Part shown: piece after piece, positions 1 to 8,386 of the stretch
Numbering within the stretch: the first letter of the stretch is position 1
Layout: every line of letters begins with the position of its first letter
DNA from: Parvibaculum sp036499025
Lineage (GTDB): Bacteria > Pseudomonadota > Alphaproteobacteria > Parvibaculales > Parvibaculaceae
Length of the DNA stretch: 47,223 nucleotides
Assembly (NCBI GenBank): GCA_036499025.1
Contig: DASYEM010000084.1
Location: 1 to 47,223 of the forward strand
Direction of reading: 5' to 3'
The notes under the pieces: generated by a model
What the model saw: only the letters and a program-made list of their open reading frames with translations
The model's database searches: none
Told to the model about the DNA's origin: nothing
Position numbers and translations under genes: made by a program

Positions 1-1
1 T

Positions 2-376
2 CCAGGCACGAAAGCCGCCGACACAAAAGCGGACAGCGTCAAAGAGGAATTTCTCGCTTACGCCAAGATGTCTCCGATGGAGCGCTTGCGTGCTTCCATA
101 TTGAAGCAAATGGGCCTGACTGAAGACAGCCTGAAGTCCATGCCGTCGGAAGAGCGGCTGAAGGTCGAAAATGCGATCAAGGAGAAGGTGAAAGAGGCGT
201 TGAACAGTCCGCAGGACGGGCAGAGTTCGACCCCTTCATCTGGTGGCAAAGCCGGGGCGGTCGGTACGTCGCCTCTCAGTTCGGGCACACTCGGGCAGAT
301 GATATCGCTCCAGGCAAGCCAGCAACCCGGCGCGAACGCCACTCTGTCCGCCCGGAAGACGGAGCAGGATAGCTAA
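2..376 (+). CDS. C-terminal part of an unidentified alphaproteobacterial protein (5' truncated)
   Basis: The frame is open from the window edge to a TAA at 374-376, so the true start lies outside the window. The visible 124 residues begin with a short charged stretch. An amphipathic segment follows, containing AKMSPMERLRASILKQMGL and then PSEERLKVENAIKEKV, which looks like a helical bundle with a 'T/S-P-x-E-R-x-R' turn. The last 50 residues are Ser/Gly/Pro/Gln-rich and probably disordered. Similar helical segments occur at the C-terminus of uncharacterised alphaproteobacterial proteins, from memory of the family only; no function can be named. It reads toward mraZ but is separated from it by 380 bp that hold regulatory sites, so it is probably not part of the dcw transcription unit. 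The internal ATG at 68 is not needed as a start. Confidence 0.6.
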   Translation, partial: PGTKAADTKADSVKEEFLAYAKMSPMERLRASILKQMGLTEDSLKSMPSEERLKVENAIKEKVKEALNSPQDGQSSTPSSGGKAGAVGTSPLSSGTLGQMISLQASQQPGANATLSARKTEQDS

Positions 377-521
377 ACCGGTTCTGGCTGCGTTCCGATT
401 TCGGAACTGACCGCCGAGATTTTTGCCGCTTCATTTTTGGATTGCCGCGATGCCGCCACAGGGCCGTCGCGATGTCTCCACACGAGCCGCCGAGGCTCCG
501 GTGTGTTCAGTCATTATATTT

Positions 522-536
522 GTTCTTCTTATGTTC
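522..536. promoter_or_regulatory. Candidate LexA (SOS) box upstream of mraZ
   Basis: The sequence is GTTCTTCTTATGTTC, an exact GTTC-N7-GTTC direct repeat, which is the established alphaproteobacterial LexA operator. It is embedded in AT-rich DNA (…TTTGTTC…GTTCTAAAG…) that looks like a promoter. It lies 221 bp before the mraZ start and is the only such direct repeat noticed in this intergenic region. LexA control of this cluster is inference. Confidence 0.5.
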
Positions 537-554
537 TAAAGTATTCGTCCAATT

Positions 555-569
555 TTAATCACTTGTTAG
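555..569. promoter_or_regulatory. Near-consensus CtrA-type site
   Basis: TTAA at 555-558 and TTAG at 566-569 are separated by exactly seven bases, matching the CtrA consensus TTAA-N7-TTAA at 7 of 8 positions. A further TTAA lies at 575-578. The site is between the candidate LexA box and the MraZ boxes. CtrA is the cell-cycle master regulator of alphaproteobacteria and controls division genes in several of them. Short AT-rich motifs arise easily, so confidence is limited. Confidence 0.3.
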
Positions 570-610
570 CCATGTTAAACCGGCCTCAAGACCGCTGAAT
601 ACCTAGGGTT

Positions 611-655
611 TCCCGTTGACGCCCATACCATCCCATGTTATCCCATGATGTCCCG
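611..655. promoter_or_regulatory. Five-box MraZ operator array
   Basis: CCC(A/G) occurs at 612, 622, 632, 642 and 652, an exact 10-bp period over five copies. Read on the minus strand, the three central boxes are TGGG(A/C) and the two outer ones CGGGA. In E. coli, MraZ binds TGGGN repeats spaced 10 bp apart ahead of its own gene, so this is very probably the autoregulatory operator. The array ends about 100 bp before mraZ, which implies a transcription start near or downstream of it, or a long 5' leader. Confidence 0.72.
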
Positions 656-756
656 TATACCAGCCAAGCCGGCCCAGCCGGGGCGATTTGTGGGGGCGGG
701 GAATGCGGGCGAACCCTGAGCGGTGGGGTCGCCCCAACAGGAAATGAGCACGGCCA

Positions 757-1242
757 ATGGAGTCGTTCCGGGGGCGTTTCACGAACAAGATCGATGCGAA
801 AGGTCGTGTCTCCGTGCCGGCCAAATTTCGCGCGATCGTGATCGCTCAAGGCCTCAACGGCATCATTTGCTCGCCGTCTTTCAAGGGCGCTTACCTCGAA
901 GCGGGCGGACCTGCATACGGCTCCATGCTCGATGAGGCGATCAACCGCCTCGGCATGTTTTCCAATGAACACGACAATCTCGCCGCAGCGCTTTACGGCG
1001 AAAGCCACGATATTTCCTTTGACGGCGATGGCCGCATCGTCCTGCCGGAAGAACTGCGCACTCACGCAAAGATTGGCGATGAAGCGACGTTTGTCGGTTT
1101 CGGCGCACGTTTCCTGATCTGGGAGCCCAAGGCTTACGAGGCTTTCCGCACCAACGCGCTGGGCGATGCGAAGTCGCTCGGCGATCTGTTGCAGCCGACC
1201 AATGCCGTTGTGCCGCCGCGTCCCGTGGGGAGCGGCTTATGA
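757..1242 (+). CDS. mraZ: Transcriptional regulator MraZ
   Basis: MraZ is a DNA-binding regulator, first gene of the dcw cluster, which represses its own operon in E. coli. The 161-residue product has the two tandem AbrB/SpoVT-like MraZ domains, each with its DxxxR motif: D13-A-K-G-R17 and D89-G-D-G-R93. Length is slightly above the usual 145-152 because of a Pro/Val-rich C-terminal tail. The ATG at 757 has an AGGAA about 13 bases upstream, a rather long spacing, but it is the only start that gives the canonical N-terminus (ESFRGRFTNKIDAKGR). It overlaps rsmH by four bases (ATGA). An array of five MraZ-type boxes lies at 611-655, consistent with autoregulation. Confidence 0.96.
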   Translation: MESFRGRFTNKIDAKGRVSVPAKFRAIVIAQGLNGIICSPSFKGAYLEAGGPAYGSMLDEAINRLGMFSNEHDNLAAALYGESHDISFDGDGRIVLPEELRTHAKIGDEATFVGFGARFLIWEPKAYEAFRTNALGDAKSLGDLLQPTNAVVPPRPVGSGL

Positions 1243-2240
1243 GCAAGCCAGCCCATATCCCCGTGATGCTTGCCGACGTGCTTGAAGCGCTCCGGCCCAA
1301 GGACGGCGGCCTCTATGTGGACGGTACGTTTGGAGCGGGCGGCTACACGAGCGCCATTCTCGGCAGCGCCGATTGCGCGGTGCTGGCGATCGACCGCGAT
1401 CCGAACGCCATTTTGCGCGGCCGCGATCTGCAATCGAAATTCGCCGGACGTCTGACGCTGATCGAAGGTTGCTTCGGCGACATGGCGCGGCTGGTGCGCG
1501 AGCTCGGCCATCAGGCGGTCGATGGCGTTGTGCTCGATCTCGGCGTTTCCTCGATGCAGCTCGACGAAGCCGAGCGTGGCTTCTCGTTTCAGAAGGACGG
1601 GCCGCTCGACATGCGCATGAGCGGGCAAGGGCTTTCCGCCGCCGATGTGGTCAACACGTTCGACGAACTCGATCTGGCGCGCATCATCGCGGTCTATGGC
1701 GAAGAGAAGCGCTCGCGCGCTGTTGCCAAGGCAATCGTCATAGCGCGCAACGAGGCTCAGTTCGAGCGCACATTGGCGCTGGCCGGTGTTGTCGAGCGCG
1801 TCATCGGGCGCCGCCCGCAGGATCGCATTCATCCGGCGACGCGGACGTTTCAGGCGTTGCGGATTTTCGTCAATGACGAGCTTGGTCAGTTGGCGCACGG
1901 GCTTTCGAATGCCGAGGCTCTGCTGCGCGAGGATGGCGTGCTTGCCGCCGTCGCTTTCCATTCACTCGAAGACCGGTTGGTTAAGCGCTTCTTCACAGCG
2001 CGCACGGGTCGCGCTGCCCGCGCCAATCGCTTCATGCCGGAACGCAACGAGACGGCGCCGTCGTTTCACGAGATTGCGCATAAGGCGCGCAAGGCGTCTG
2101 TTGCCGAAGCCGAGATCAATCCTCGCGCCCGGTCGGCGAAACTTCGCGCAGCGGAGCGCACATCTGCGCCTGCCGTGCCGCTCGATTATGCGGCGCTTGG
2201 AATTGCCCGCATGCCCTCCATGGCGGAGATGGGCGCATGA
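1239..2240 (+). CDS. rsmH: 16S rRNA (cytosine(1402)-N(4))-methyltransferase RsmH
   Basis: RsmH (formerly MraW) uses S-adenosylmethionine to methylate N4 of C1402 in the ribosomal P site. The 333-residue protein begins HIPVMLADVLEAL and carries the SAM-binding loop DGTFGAGGYTSAIL around residues 28-41. It also has LDLGVSSMQLDEAERGFSF, the substrate-side PLDMRM motif, RTFQALRIFVNDEL, and the late FHSLEDRLVKRFF motif, all diagnostic of the family. Length matches the usual 310-340. The start ATG overlaps the mraZ stop (ATGA) and the stop overlaps ftsL in the same way, so it is translationally coupled on both sides. Confidence 0.97.
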   Translation: MSKPAHIPVMLADVLEALRPKDGGLYVDGTFGAGGYTSAILGSADCAVLAIDRDPNAILRGRDLQSKFAGRLTLIEGCFGDMARLVRELGHQAVDGVVLDLGVSSMQLDEAERGFSFQKDGPLDMRMSGQGLSAADVVNTFDELDLARIIAVYGEEKRSRAVAKAIVIARNEAQFERTLALAGVVERVIGRRPQDRIHPATRTFQALRIFVNDELGQLAHGLSNAEALLREDGVLAAVAFHSLEDRLVKRFFTARTGRAARANRFMPERNETAPSFHEIAHKARKASVAEAEINPRARSAKLRAAERTSAPAVPLDYAALGIARMPSMAEMGA

Positions 2241-2614
2241 TCCGCATGCTCAACATCGTTCTCGTCGTTGCCGTGATCGCGCTCTCGATCGGGCTTTACG
2301 ACATCAAGTATCGCGCCGAGGCGGCGGAGAAGCGTGCGAACCAGATCGAGCGCGACATCGCGAGCGAGCAGGAGGGCATTCGCGTCCTGCGCGCCGAATG
2401 GAGTTATCTCAATCAGCCAGAGCGCGTGCAGGAACTCGCCAAGCGCTATACGTCGCTCGAGCCGCTGAAGGCTTCGCAGATCGGCTCCTTCGCCGATGTG
2501 CCGATGCCGCACAAGGCGGATGACTTCTACGCGCCTGCTGGCCGCAAGCCGCTGGGCGGATATGCAGGCATTGCACCTTCAGATCTTGGCGCTGGCGAAA
2601 GGGCGATCCAATGA
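2237..2614 (+). CDS. ftsL: Cell division protein FtsL
   Basis: FtsL is a bitopic inner-membrane divisome protein that links early ring components to the FtsWI synthase. The 125-residue product has a short cytoplasmic N-terminus and one transmembrane helix at about residues 4-22 (NIVLVVAVIALSIGLY). A charged heptad-like coiled coil follows at about 25-60, then the conserved periplasmic segment LRAEWSYLNQPERVQELAKRY. Sequence conservation in this family is low, and the call rests on topology plus position between rsmH and ftsI. It overlaps both neighbours by four bases (ATGA). A partner ftsB is not in the window. Confidence 0.9.
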   Translation: MIRMLNIVLVVAVIALSIGLYDIKYRAEAAEKRANQIERDIASEQEGIRVLRAEWSYLNQPERVQELAKRYTSLEPLKASQIGSFADVPMPHKADDFYAPAGRKPLGGYAGIAPSDLGAGERAIQ

Positions 2615-4377
2615 TCGGCCGCCGCAACCAGCAGCATACCCCGCGCGGGCGCATCGTTTTCGCAGGCCATGACGCCATTGCAAAGCCGCGTATGCCCTAT
2701 GCGGGTGGATATGAAGAGGCGCGCACGCCTTCGCAGCGCCGCATCTTTTTGTCGCTCGCCGTCTTCGCCGTCGGATTCTCTCTTGTCGGCGCGCGGCTTG
2801 TCGAACTCGCCATAGTTGGCGCCAATCGCGGCCCGCATGTGGCCGCGCTCGATGCCGACGATCCGATCCATCGTCCCGACATTGTCGATCGTAACGGCGA
2901 AGTCATGGCGACCGACATCGTCACGGCGTCGCTCTATGCCGATGGCCGCGCTATCATCGATCCGGTGGACACGGCGCGCCAGCTTGCCGCCGCGCTGCCC
3001 GATCTCAATGTCGAAGATGTGGCCGCGAAGCTTGAAACGGGCCGCGCCTTCATCTGGCTGAAGCGCGATCTGACGCCGAAGCAGCAATATGCCGTTCACT
3101 ATCTCGGCCTGCCGGGTCTTGGCTTCCGCCGCGAGCAGAAGCGGGTTTATCCCAACGGGCACAGCTCGTCGCATGTGCTCGGCATGGTCGATCTCGACAA
3201 TCGCGGTACGGCGGGCATGGAGCGCTATATCGATAAGGCGCTGCTTCTGGGCCGTGGCAATGAGGGCGGCGACCGCGCGCAGCCTGTTTCGCTCTCGGTC
3301 GATACGCGTGTGCAGTTTGCTCTGCGCGACGAGCTTGTGAAGGGCATCGACGAATTCAAGGCGAAGGCCGCCGTCGGCATCATTATGGATGCGCATACGG
3401 GCGAGCTGATGGCGCTGAGCTCACTGCCCGATTTCGACCCGAACGATCCGATGGCGGCGAGCGACGATGCGCGCTTCAACCGCGCCACGCTTGGCGTTTA
3501 CGAATTGGGTTCCGTATTCAAGGCCGTGACGCTCGCCTCCGCGCTCGACAGCGGCAGGGTGCAGATCGGCGAAAAGTTCGATGCGACGCAGCCGATCAAA
3601 TATGGCCGCTTCACGATCCACGATTTCCATGCTGAAAATCGCTGGTTGAGCGTGCCGGAAGTTTTCATGTATTCGTCGAATATCGGCACGGCGAAAATCG
3701 CGCTACAGCTCGGCACCGATAAATACCGCGAATATCTGAACCGCTTCGGCCTGTTGAGCCAGCCGCAGATCGAACTGCCTGAATCGGGCGCGCCACTTAT
3801 TCCAGCGCGCTGGGGCGAACTATCGACGGTCACCGTTTCATTCGGTCAGGGTATCGCCGTGACGCCGATCCAGGTTGTCAGCGCGCTCGCCGCGATCGTC
3901 AACGGCGGCACGAAGGTGACGCCGACCTTCCTGCGTCACGACACGGTGAAAGAAGGCCCGCGCCTCGTTTCCGCTGAAGTGAGCAAGGAGATGCGGGGCT
4001 TACTACGTCTCGTCGTCACCGAAGGCACCGGCAAGAAAGCCGATGTGCCGGGCTATCCGGTGATGGGCAAGACGGGCACGGCGGAGAAAGCCGTCAATGG
4101 CGGCTATGCGCAGCACCGTTTGATCTCATCTTTCCTCAGCGCATTTCCGGCGAACGATCCACGCTACGTGATGCTCATCATGTTCGACGAGCCGCAGGGT
4201 TCGAAAGCGACGTACGGCTATGCGACGGCAGGTTGGAACGCAGCGCCTGTAACGGCGCGCGTCGTCAAGCGCGTCGCGCCGCTTCTCGGCATCTCCCCTG
4301 AAGAGGTGCCGGTCGCGCAAAACGGAATGATCCATGAGGCAAAACTCGTCACTTACGTACCGGGTTCAGGCGATTAG
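2611..4377 (+). CDS. ftsI: Septal peptidoglycan transpeptidase FtsI (PBP3, class B)
   Basis: FtsI cross-links septal peptidoglycan in partnership with FtsW. The 588-residue protein has a cytoplasmic N-terminus, a membrane anchor at about 46-66, the class B dimerisation domain (RPDIVDRNGEVMATDI near residue 90) and a C-terminal transpeptidase domain. The penicillin-binding motifs are intact: S301-V-F-K304 (acyl-enzyme serine), S355-S-N357 and K487-T-G-T. No PASTA domains are seen. The ATG overlaps the ftsL stop (ATGA); the stop is two bases from the murE ATG. Confidence 0.97.
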   Translation: MIGRRNQQHTPRGRIVFAGHDAIAKPRMPYAGGYEEARTPSQRRIFLSLAVFAVGFSLVGARLVELAIVGANRGPHVAALDADDPIHRPDIVDRNGEVMATDIVTASLYADGRAIIDPVDTARQLAAALPDLNVEDVAAKLETGRAFIWLKRDLTPKQQYAVHYLGLPGLGFRREQKRVYPNGHSSSHVLGMVDLDNRGTAGMERYIDKALLLGRGNEGGDRAQPVSLSVDTRVQFALRDELVKGIDEFKAKAAVGIIMDAHTGELMALSSLPDFDPNDPMAASDDARFNRATLGVYELGSVFKAVTLASALDSGRVQIGEKFDATQPIKYGRFTIHDFHAENRWLSVPEVFMYSSNIGTAKIALQLGTDKYREYLNRFGLLSQPQIELPESGAPLIPARWGELSTVTVSFGQGIAVTPIQVVSALAAIVNGGTKVTPTFLRHDTVKEGPRLVSAEVSKEMRGLLRLVVTEGTGKKADVPGYPVMGKTGTAEKAVNGGYAQHRLISSFLSAFPANDPRYVMLIMFDEPQGSKATYGYATAGWNAAPVTARVVKRVAPLLGISPEEVPVAQNGMIHEAKLVTYVPGSGD

Positions 4378-4379
4378 GA

Positions 4380-5861
4380 ATGTTGGTTGACATGCGGCTC
4401 GCGGCGTTGATCGGGTCCGATCTTCCTCCGCTTCCCGAAGGGGAGGCGACAGAGATCGTCGGCCTGACGGCGGATAGCCGCGACGTTCGCCCCGGCTTCC
4501 TCTTCGCGGCACTGCCCGGCACCAAGCTCGACGGCACGCGTTTTATTTCGCAGGCGATTGCGCAGGGCGCGTCGGCAATCCTCGTGAAGACCGGATCGGA
4601 AATTTCCGTCGATGTGCCGGTCATAGCCGACCGTAATCCGCGCCGCCGCCTCGCGCTGATGGCCGCGCGATTCTATGACAAGCAGCCGCGCACGGTCGCT
4701 GCGGTTACCGGCACAAACGGCAAGACATCCATCGTTACTTTTATGCGTCACATCTGGTCCTCGCTTGGACTTGAAGCGGCAAGTCTCGGCACCGTCGGCA
4801 TCGTCAGCGCCAAGGGTGAGCGCGATCTCGGAGCGACGACACCAGATCCTGTCACCTTGCAGGCGGCGCTGGCCGAACTTGCCGATGAAGGCGTCACGCA
4901 TCTCGCGATGGAGGCTTCTAGCCATGGTCTCGCGCAGCATCGCCTCGATGGCGTCAAAGTCACAGCGGCTGCGTTCACGAACATCACGCGCGACCATCTC
5001 GATTATCACAAGGACTTCGAGGATTACGCTTATTCCAAGCTGCGCCTTTTCGGCGAGGTGATGGGGCCGGGCGGCGTCGCGGTGCTGAATGCCGATGCCG
5101 CGCATTTTGCTGAATTTGAAGCCGTGTCCTGGGCGCGCGGGCATCGCGTGATTTCGGTCGGCCGCAGGGGCCGTGGAATTTGTCTCGTCGCCGCGCGACC
5201 TGTGGCGCGCGGGCAGACGCTTGATGTCATTCACGAGGGCCGGAACTACACGATTAATCTGCCACTCATCGGCAGTTTTCAGGCCTCGAATGCGCTGGTT
5301 GCCGCCGGACTTGCTATTGGTTGCGGGGGAAATGCCGAAAAGGTTTTTGCCGCGCTTGAGACGATCAAGGGTGCGAAGGGGCGGCTTGAAGAAGTTGCAC
5401 ATCTGCCGAACGGCGCGTCGGTCTATATCGACTACGCACATACGCCGGACGCGTTGATCAATCTACTTGAGGCGATGCGTCCCCATACCGACCGGCGGCT
5501 TGTTGTCGTTTTCGGTTGCGGTGGTGATCGAGACCCCGGCAAGCGCCCGCAAATGGGCGAAGCGGCGACAAAGCTCGCCGACGTCGTTTATGTGACCGAC
5601 GACAACCCGCGCAGTGAGGATGCAGCGACCATTCGCGCGGCGATCCTGCCTGCGGCGCCCGACGCTATCGAAATCGGCGACCGCGCACATGCCATCGAAA
5701 CGGCGATGCGTAGCCTGAGTGCCGGCGATGTTCTCGTCGTTGCAGGCAAGGGGCATGAGACCGGACAAGTTATCGGCGAGAAAGTCATTCCTTTTTCCGA
5801 TCATCAGGCTGTGAGCGACGCCGAAGAGCGGATCGCCAGCGAGACGGGAGGTGGCGCATGA
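4380..5861 (+). CDS. murE: UDP-MurNAc-L-Ala-D-Glu:meso-diaminopimelate ligase MurE
   Basis: MurE adds the third residue to the peptidoglycan stem peptide in the cytoplasm, using ATP. The 493-residue protein has the Mur-ligase P-loop TGTNGKTS at residues 110-117, the carbamylated-lysine region and the C-terminal ligase domain. The motif D408-N-P-R411 is the established signature for meso-diaminopimelate specificity, so the organism should have A2pm-type peptidoglycan. Two in-frame starts exist: ATG 4380, with AGGA immediately in front, and ATG 4392, giving MRLAALIG, which resembles homologues. The first is listed and the difference is four residues. It overlaps murF by four bases (ATGA). Confidence 0.97.
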   Translation: MLVDMRLAALIGSDLPPLPEGEATEIVGLTADSRDVRPGFLFAALPGTKLDGTRFISQAIAQGASAILVKTGSEISVDVPVIADRNPRRRLALMAARFYDKQPRTVAAVTGTNGKTSIVTFMRHIWSSLGLEAASLGTVGIVSAKGERDLGATTPDPVTLQAALAELADEGVTHLAMEASSHGLAQHRLDGVKVTAAAFTNITRDHLDYHKDFEDYAYSKLRLFGEVMGPGGVAVLNADAAHFAEFEAVSWARGHRVISVGRRGRGICLVAARPVARGQTLDVIHEGRNYTINLPLIGSFQASNALVAAGLAIGCGGNAEKVFAALETIKGAKGRLEEVAHLPNGASVYIDYAHTPDALINLLEAMRPHTDRRLVVVFGCGGDRDPGKRPQMGEAATKLADVVYVTDDNPRSEDAATIRAAILPAAPDAIEIGDRAHAIETAMRSLSAGDVLVVAGKGHETGQVIGEKVIPFSDHQAVSDAEERIASETGGGA

Positions 5862-7294
5862 CCTCTCTCTGGACGCGGGCTGAAGTTGTCGCCGCCACCA
5901 AAGGAAAGTCCGAAGGCGCGGACTGGAACGCGAGCGGCGTGTCGATCGACAGCCGCACGCTGCAGAAAAACGATCTCTTTGTCGCGATCAAGGGCGACAA
6001 CACGGACGGACATGCTTATGTCGATGTTGCGTTTAAAAACGGGGCGTCCGCCGCAGTGGTTTCCGATGTGACGCAGGCGATGCGCGATGCGGGCCCGTTG
6101 GTCGTCGTGCCGGATGCGCTCGAAGCATTGAACCAGCTTGGCCGCACCGCGCGCCGCCGCACGGGCGCAAAGATTGTCGCCGTGACGGGCAGCGTCGGCA
6201 AGACGGGCACCAAGGAAGCGCTGCGCATGATCTTGTCGGCGCAAGGGCCGACGCATGCTTCGACGCTGTCCTACAATAATCTCTGGGGCGTGCCGCTGTC
6301 GCTGGCGCGGATGCCCGCCGAAACCCAATTCGGCATTCTTGAAATCGGCATGAACCACGCCGGCGAAATCACGCCGCTGTCGAAGCTTGTCGAACCTTTC
6401 GTGGCGCTCATTACCACGGTCGAGGCCGTGCACATGGCCTATTTCAATTCGATTGAAGAGATTGCCGACGCCAAGGCCGAAATTTTCGACGGATTGCAGA
6501 AGGGCGGCGTCGCCATCCTCAATCGCGACAATCCGCATTTCGCGCGCCTCGAGGCCCGCGCCAAGGCGGCAGGCGCGGGACGTATTATTTCTTTCGGCGA
6601 GCATGCCGAAGCGGACGCGCGGCTCGAAAAGGTCGCGTTGAAGGATACATGTTCCTGCGTTTCCGCTTCGATCTGCGGCACGCCCGTTACTTATAAGCTC
6701 GGGGTGCCAGGCCGCCATATCGTGATGAACAGCCTTGCCATGCTTGCCTGCGTCAAGGCGCTCGAGGCCGATCTCGCGTTGGCCGCATTGGCGCTCGCGC
6801 ACCTTGAAGCGCCGAAAGGGCGCGGCGAACGTCATCGAGTCGAGGCGACGGGGCGTCCGTTCACGCTGATCGACGAAAGCTACAACGCCAATCCGGCTTC
6901 GATGCGCGTTTCCATCGAGACGCTTGGCCAGACGGAGCCGGGCCCTCGCGCACGCCGCATCGCTGTGCTCGGCGACATGCTCGAACTCGGCGATACATCG
7001 ATTGCGCTGCATCGCGAACTGGCCGGACCGCTTGCGCGCGCGGATATCGATCTCGTTTACGCCTGTGGCCCGCATATGCGCGAACTATTCAAGGCTCTGC
7101 CGTCGGACAGGCAGGGGCTTTACGTCGATACGTCTGAGGGGCTGATCACACCGCTGGCCGAAGCCATTCAGGACGGCGACGTGGTGATGGTGAAGGGGTC
7201 AAACGGTTCACGGATGAAGCCGATTGTCGAGGCGCTGTTGGCGCTGGGCGACGACGACAGCGAAAGCATTCGGCGCAACAGGGGGGAAGCCTGA
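5858..7294 (+). CDS. murF: UDP-MurNAc-tripeptide:D-Ala-D-Ala ligase MurF
   Basis: MurF completes the cytoplasmic UDP-MurNAc-pentapeptide by adding D-Ala-D-Ala made by Ddl, which is encoded later in the same cluster. The 478-residue protein has the ATP-binding motif TGSVGKTGTKE beginning at residue 110, the central-domain segment EIGMNHAGEI, and the ligase C-domain with DESYNANPASM. Length fits the family (450-480). The start overlaps murE (ATGA), and the stop TGA shares one base with the mraY ATG (TGATG). A Shine-Dalgarno-like GGGGGGAAG precedes mraY inside the murF end. Confidence 0.97.
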   Translation: MTSLWTRAEVVAATKGKSEGADWNASGVSIDSRTLQKNDLFVAIKGDNTDGHAYVDVAFKNGASAAVVSDVTQAMRDAGPLVVVPDALEALNQLGRTARRRTGAKIVAVTGSVGKTGTKEALRMILSAQGPTHASTLSYNNLWGVPLSLARMPAETQFGILEIGMNHAGEITPLSKLVEPFVALITTVEAVHMAYFNSIEEIADAKAEIFDGLQKGGVAILNRDNPHFARLEARAKAAGAGRIISFGEHAEADARLEKVALKDTCSCVSASICGTPVTYKLGVPGRHIVMNSLAMLACVKALEADLALAALALAHLEAPKGRGERHRVEATGRPFTLIDESYNANPASMRVSIETLGQTEPGPRARRIAVLGDMLELGDTSIALHRELAGPLARADIDLVYACGPHMRELFKALPSDRQGLYVDTSEGLITPLAEAIQDGDVVMVKGSNGSRMKPIVEALLALGDDDSESIRRNRGEA

Positions 7295-8382
7295 TGCTTT
7301 ACGACTTGGTCGCGGGTATGTCGAAAGACCTGAACGCACTCAATGTATTTCGCTACATCACATTCCGCACCGGTGGGGCGACGATGACGTCGCTGCTCAT
7401 CACGTTCTTCTTCGGGCCTTATGTCATCGCCATGCTGAAAGCGCGGCAGCGCAAAGGTCAGCCGATCCGTGAGGATGGGCCGAAATCGCATATTGTGATG
7501 AAACAGGGTACGCCGACGATGGGCGGGTTCCTGATCCTGTTCGGGCTTGTGCCTTCGGTTCTGCTCTGGGCCGATCTTTCAAATCATTATGTTTGGATCG
7601 TTCTCTTCGTGACACTCGGCTTCGGCGCGGTCGGTTTTGCCGACGATTATCTGAAAGTCTCAAAGATCTCGCCAAAGGGTGTGCCGGGCCGCGTCAAGCT
7701 CTTCTTCGAATTCATCATCGCCGTGCTTGCCATGTGGGCGCTCGTATCTGTTGCGAAAGAGCCGCTGGCGACCGCGCTGACCATTCCCTTCTTCAAGGGC
7801 GTGCTAATCCAGCTCGGTGGATTCTTCTTTCTCTTTGGCGCGCTTGTCATCGTCGGCTCTTCGAATGCGGTCAATCTCACCGATGGTCTGGACGGTCTCG
7901 CCATCGTGCCGGTGATGATCGCTGCCGCGAGCCTCGGTCTCATCGTCTATCTCGTCGGCAACGTCGTCTTCGCGGATTATCTGCAAGTGCATTTCGTGCC
8001 GGGAACGGGCGAGCTTGCCGTCTTCTGCGGCGCGCTGATCGGCGCCGGGCTCGGCTTTCTCTGGTACAACGCGCCACCCGCAATGGTCTTCATGGGCGAT
8101 ACCGGCTCGCTCGCTCTCGGCGGCGCGCTCGGTGCGATCTCGGTCGCCGCGAAACATGAGTTGGTGCTGGCAATCATCGGCGGGCTCTTCGTGCTCGAAG
8201 CCGTTTCCGTCATCGTGCAGGTCGCGTCCTTCAAGCTGACCGGCAAGCGTGTCTTCCGCATGGCGCCGCTACACCATCATTTTGAACAGAAGGGCTGGGC
8301 CGAGCCCACCGTCGTCGTTCGTTTCTGGATCATCGCCGTCGTGTTGGCGATGGTCGGTCTTGCCACCCTGAAGCTGAGGTAA
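7294..8382 (+). CDS. mraY: Phospho-MurNAc-pentapeptide translocase MraY
   Basis: MraY transfers phospho-MurNAc-pentapeptide from UDP to undecaprenyl phosphate, making lipid I at the inner membrane. The 362-residue protein is a polytopic membrane protein with about ten helices. It has the conserved sequences D117-D118-Y-L-K, NLTDGLDG at 194-201, and the H327-H-H-F-E cluster, which carry the Mg2+ and nucleotide-binding residues. Length is typical (360). The ATG overlaps the last base of murF. The next gene, murD, begins with GTG four bases after the stop. Confidence 0.97.
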   Translation: MLYDLVAGMSKDLNALNVFRYITFRTGGATMTSLLITFFFGPYVIAMLKARQRKGQPIREDGPKSHIVMKQGTPTMGGFLILFGLVPSVLLWADLSNHYVWIVLFVTLGFGAVGFADDYLKVSKISPKGVPGRVKLFFEFIIAVLAMWALVSVAKEPLATALTIPFFKGVLIQLGGFFFLFGALVIVGSSNAVNLTDGLDGLAIVPVMIAAASLGLIVYLVGNVVFADYLQVHFVPGTGELAVFCGALIGAGLGFLWYNAPPAMVFMGDTGSLALGGALGAISVAAKHELVLAIIGGLFVLEAVSVIVQVASFKLTGKRVFRMAPLHHHFEQKGWAEPTVVVRFWIIAVVLAMVGLATLKLR

Positions 8383-8386
8383 AAGC

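Noticed and set aside
611..655. The 10-bp periodic boxes as a CRISPR or simple tandem repeat
   Set aside because: Units are far too short for CRISPR, and only the CCC(A/G) core repeats while the intervening bases vary, as expected for a protein-binding array.
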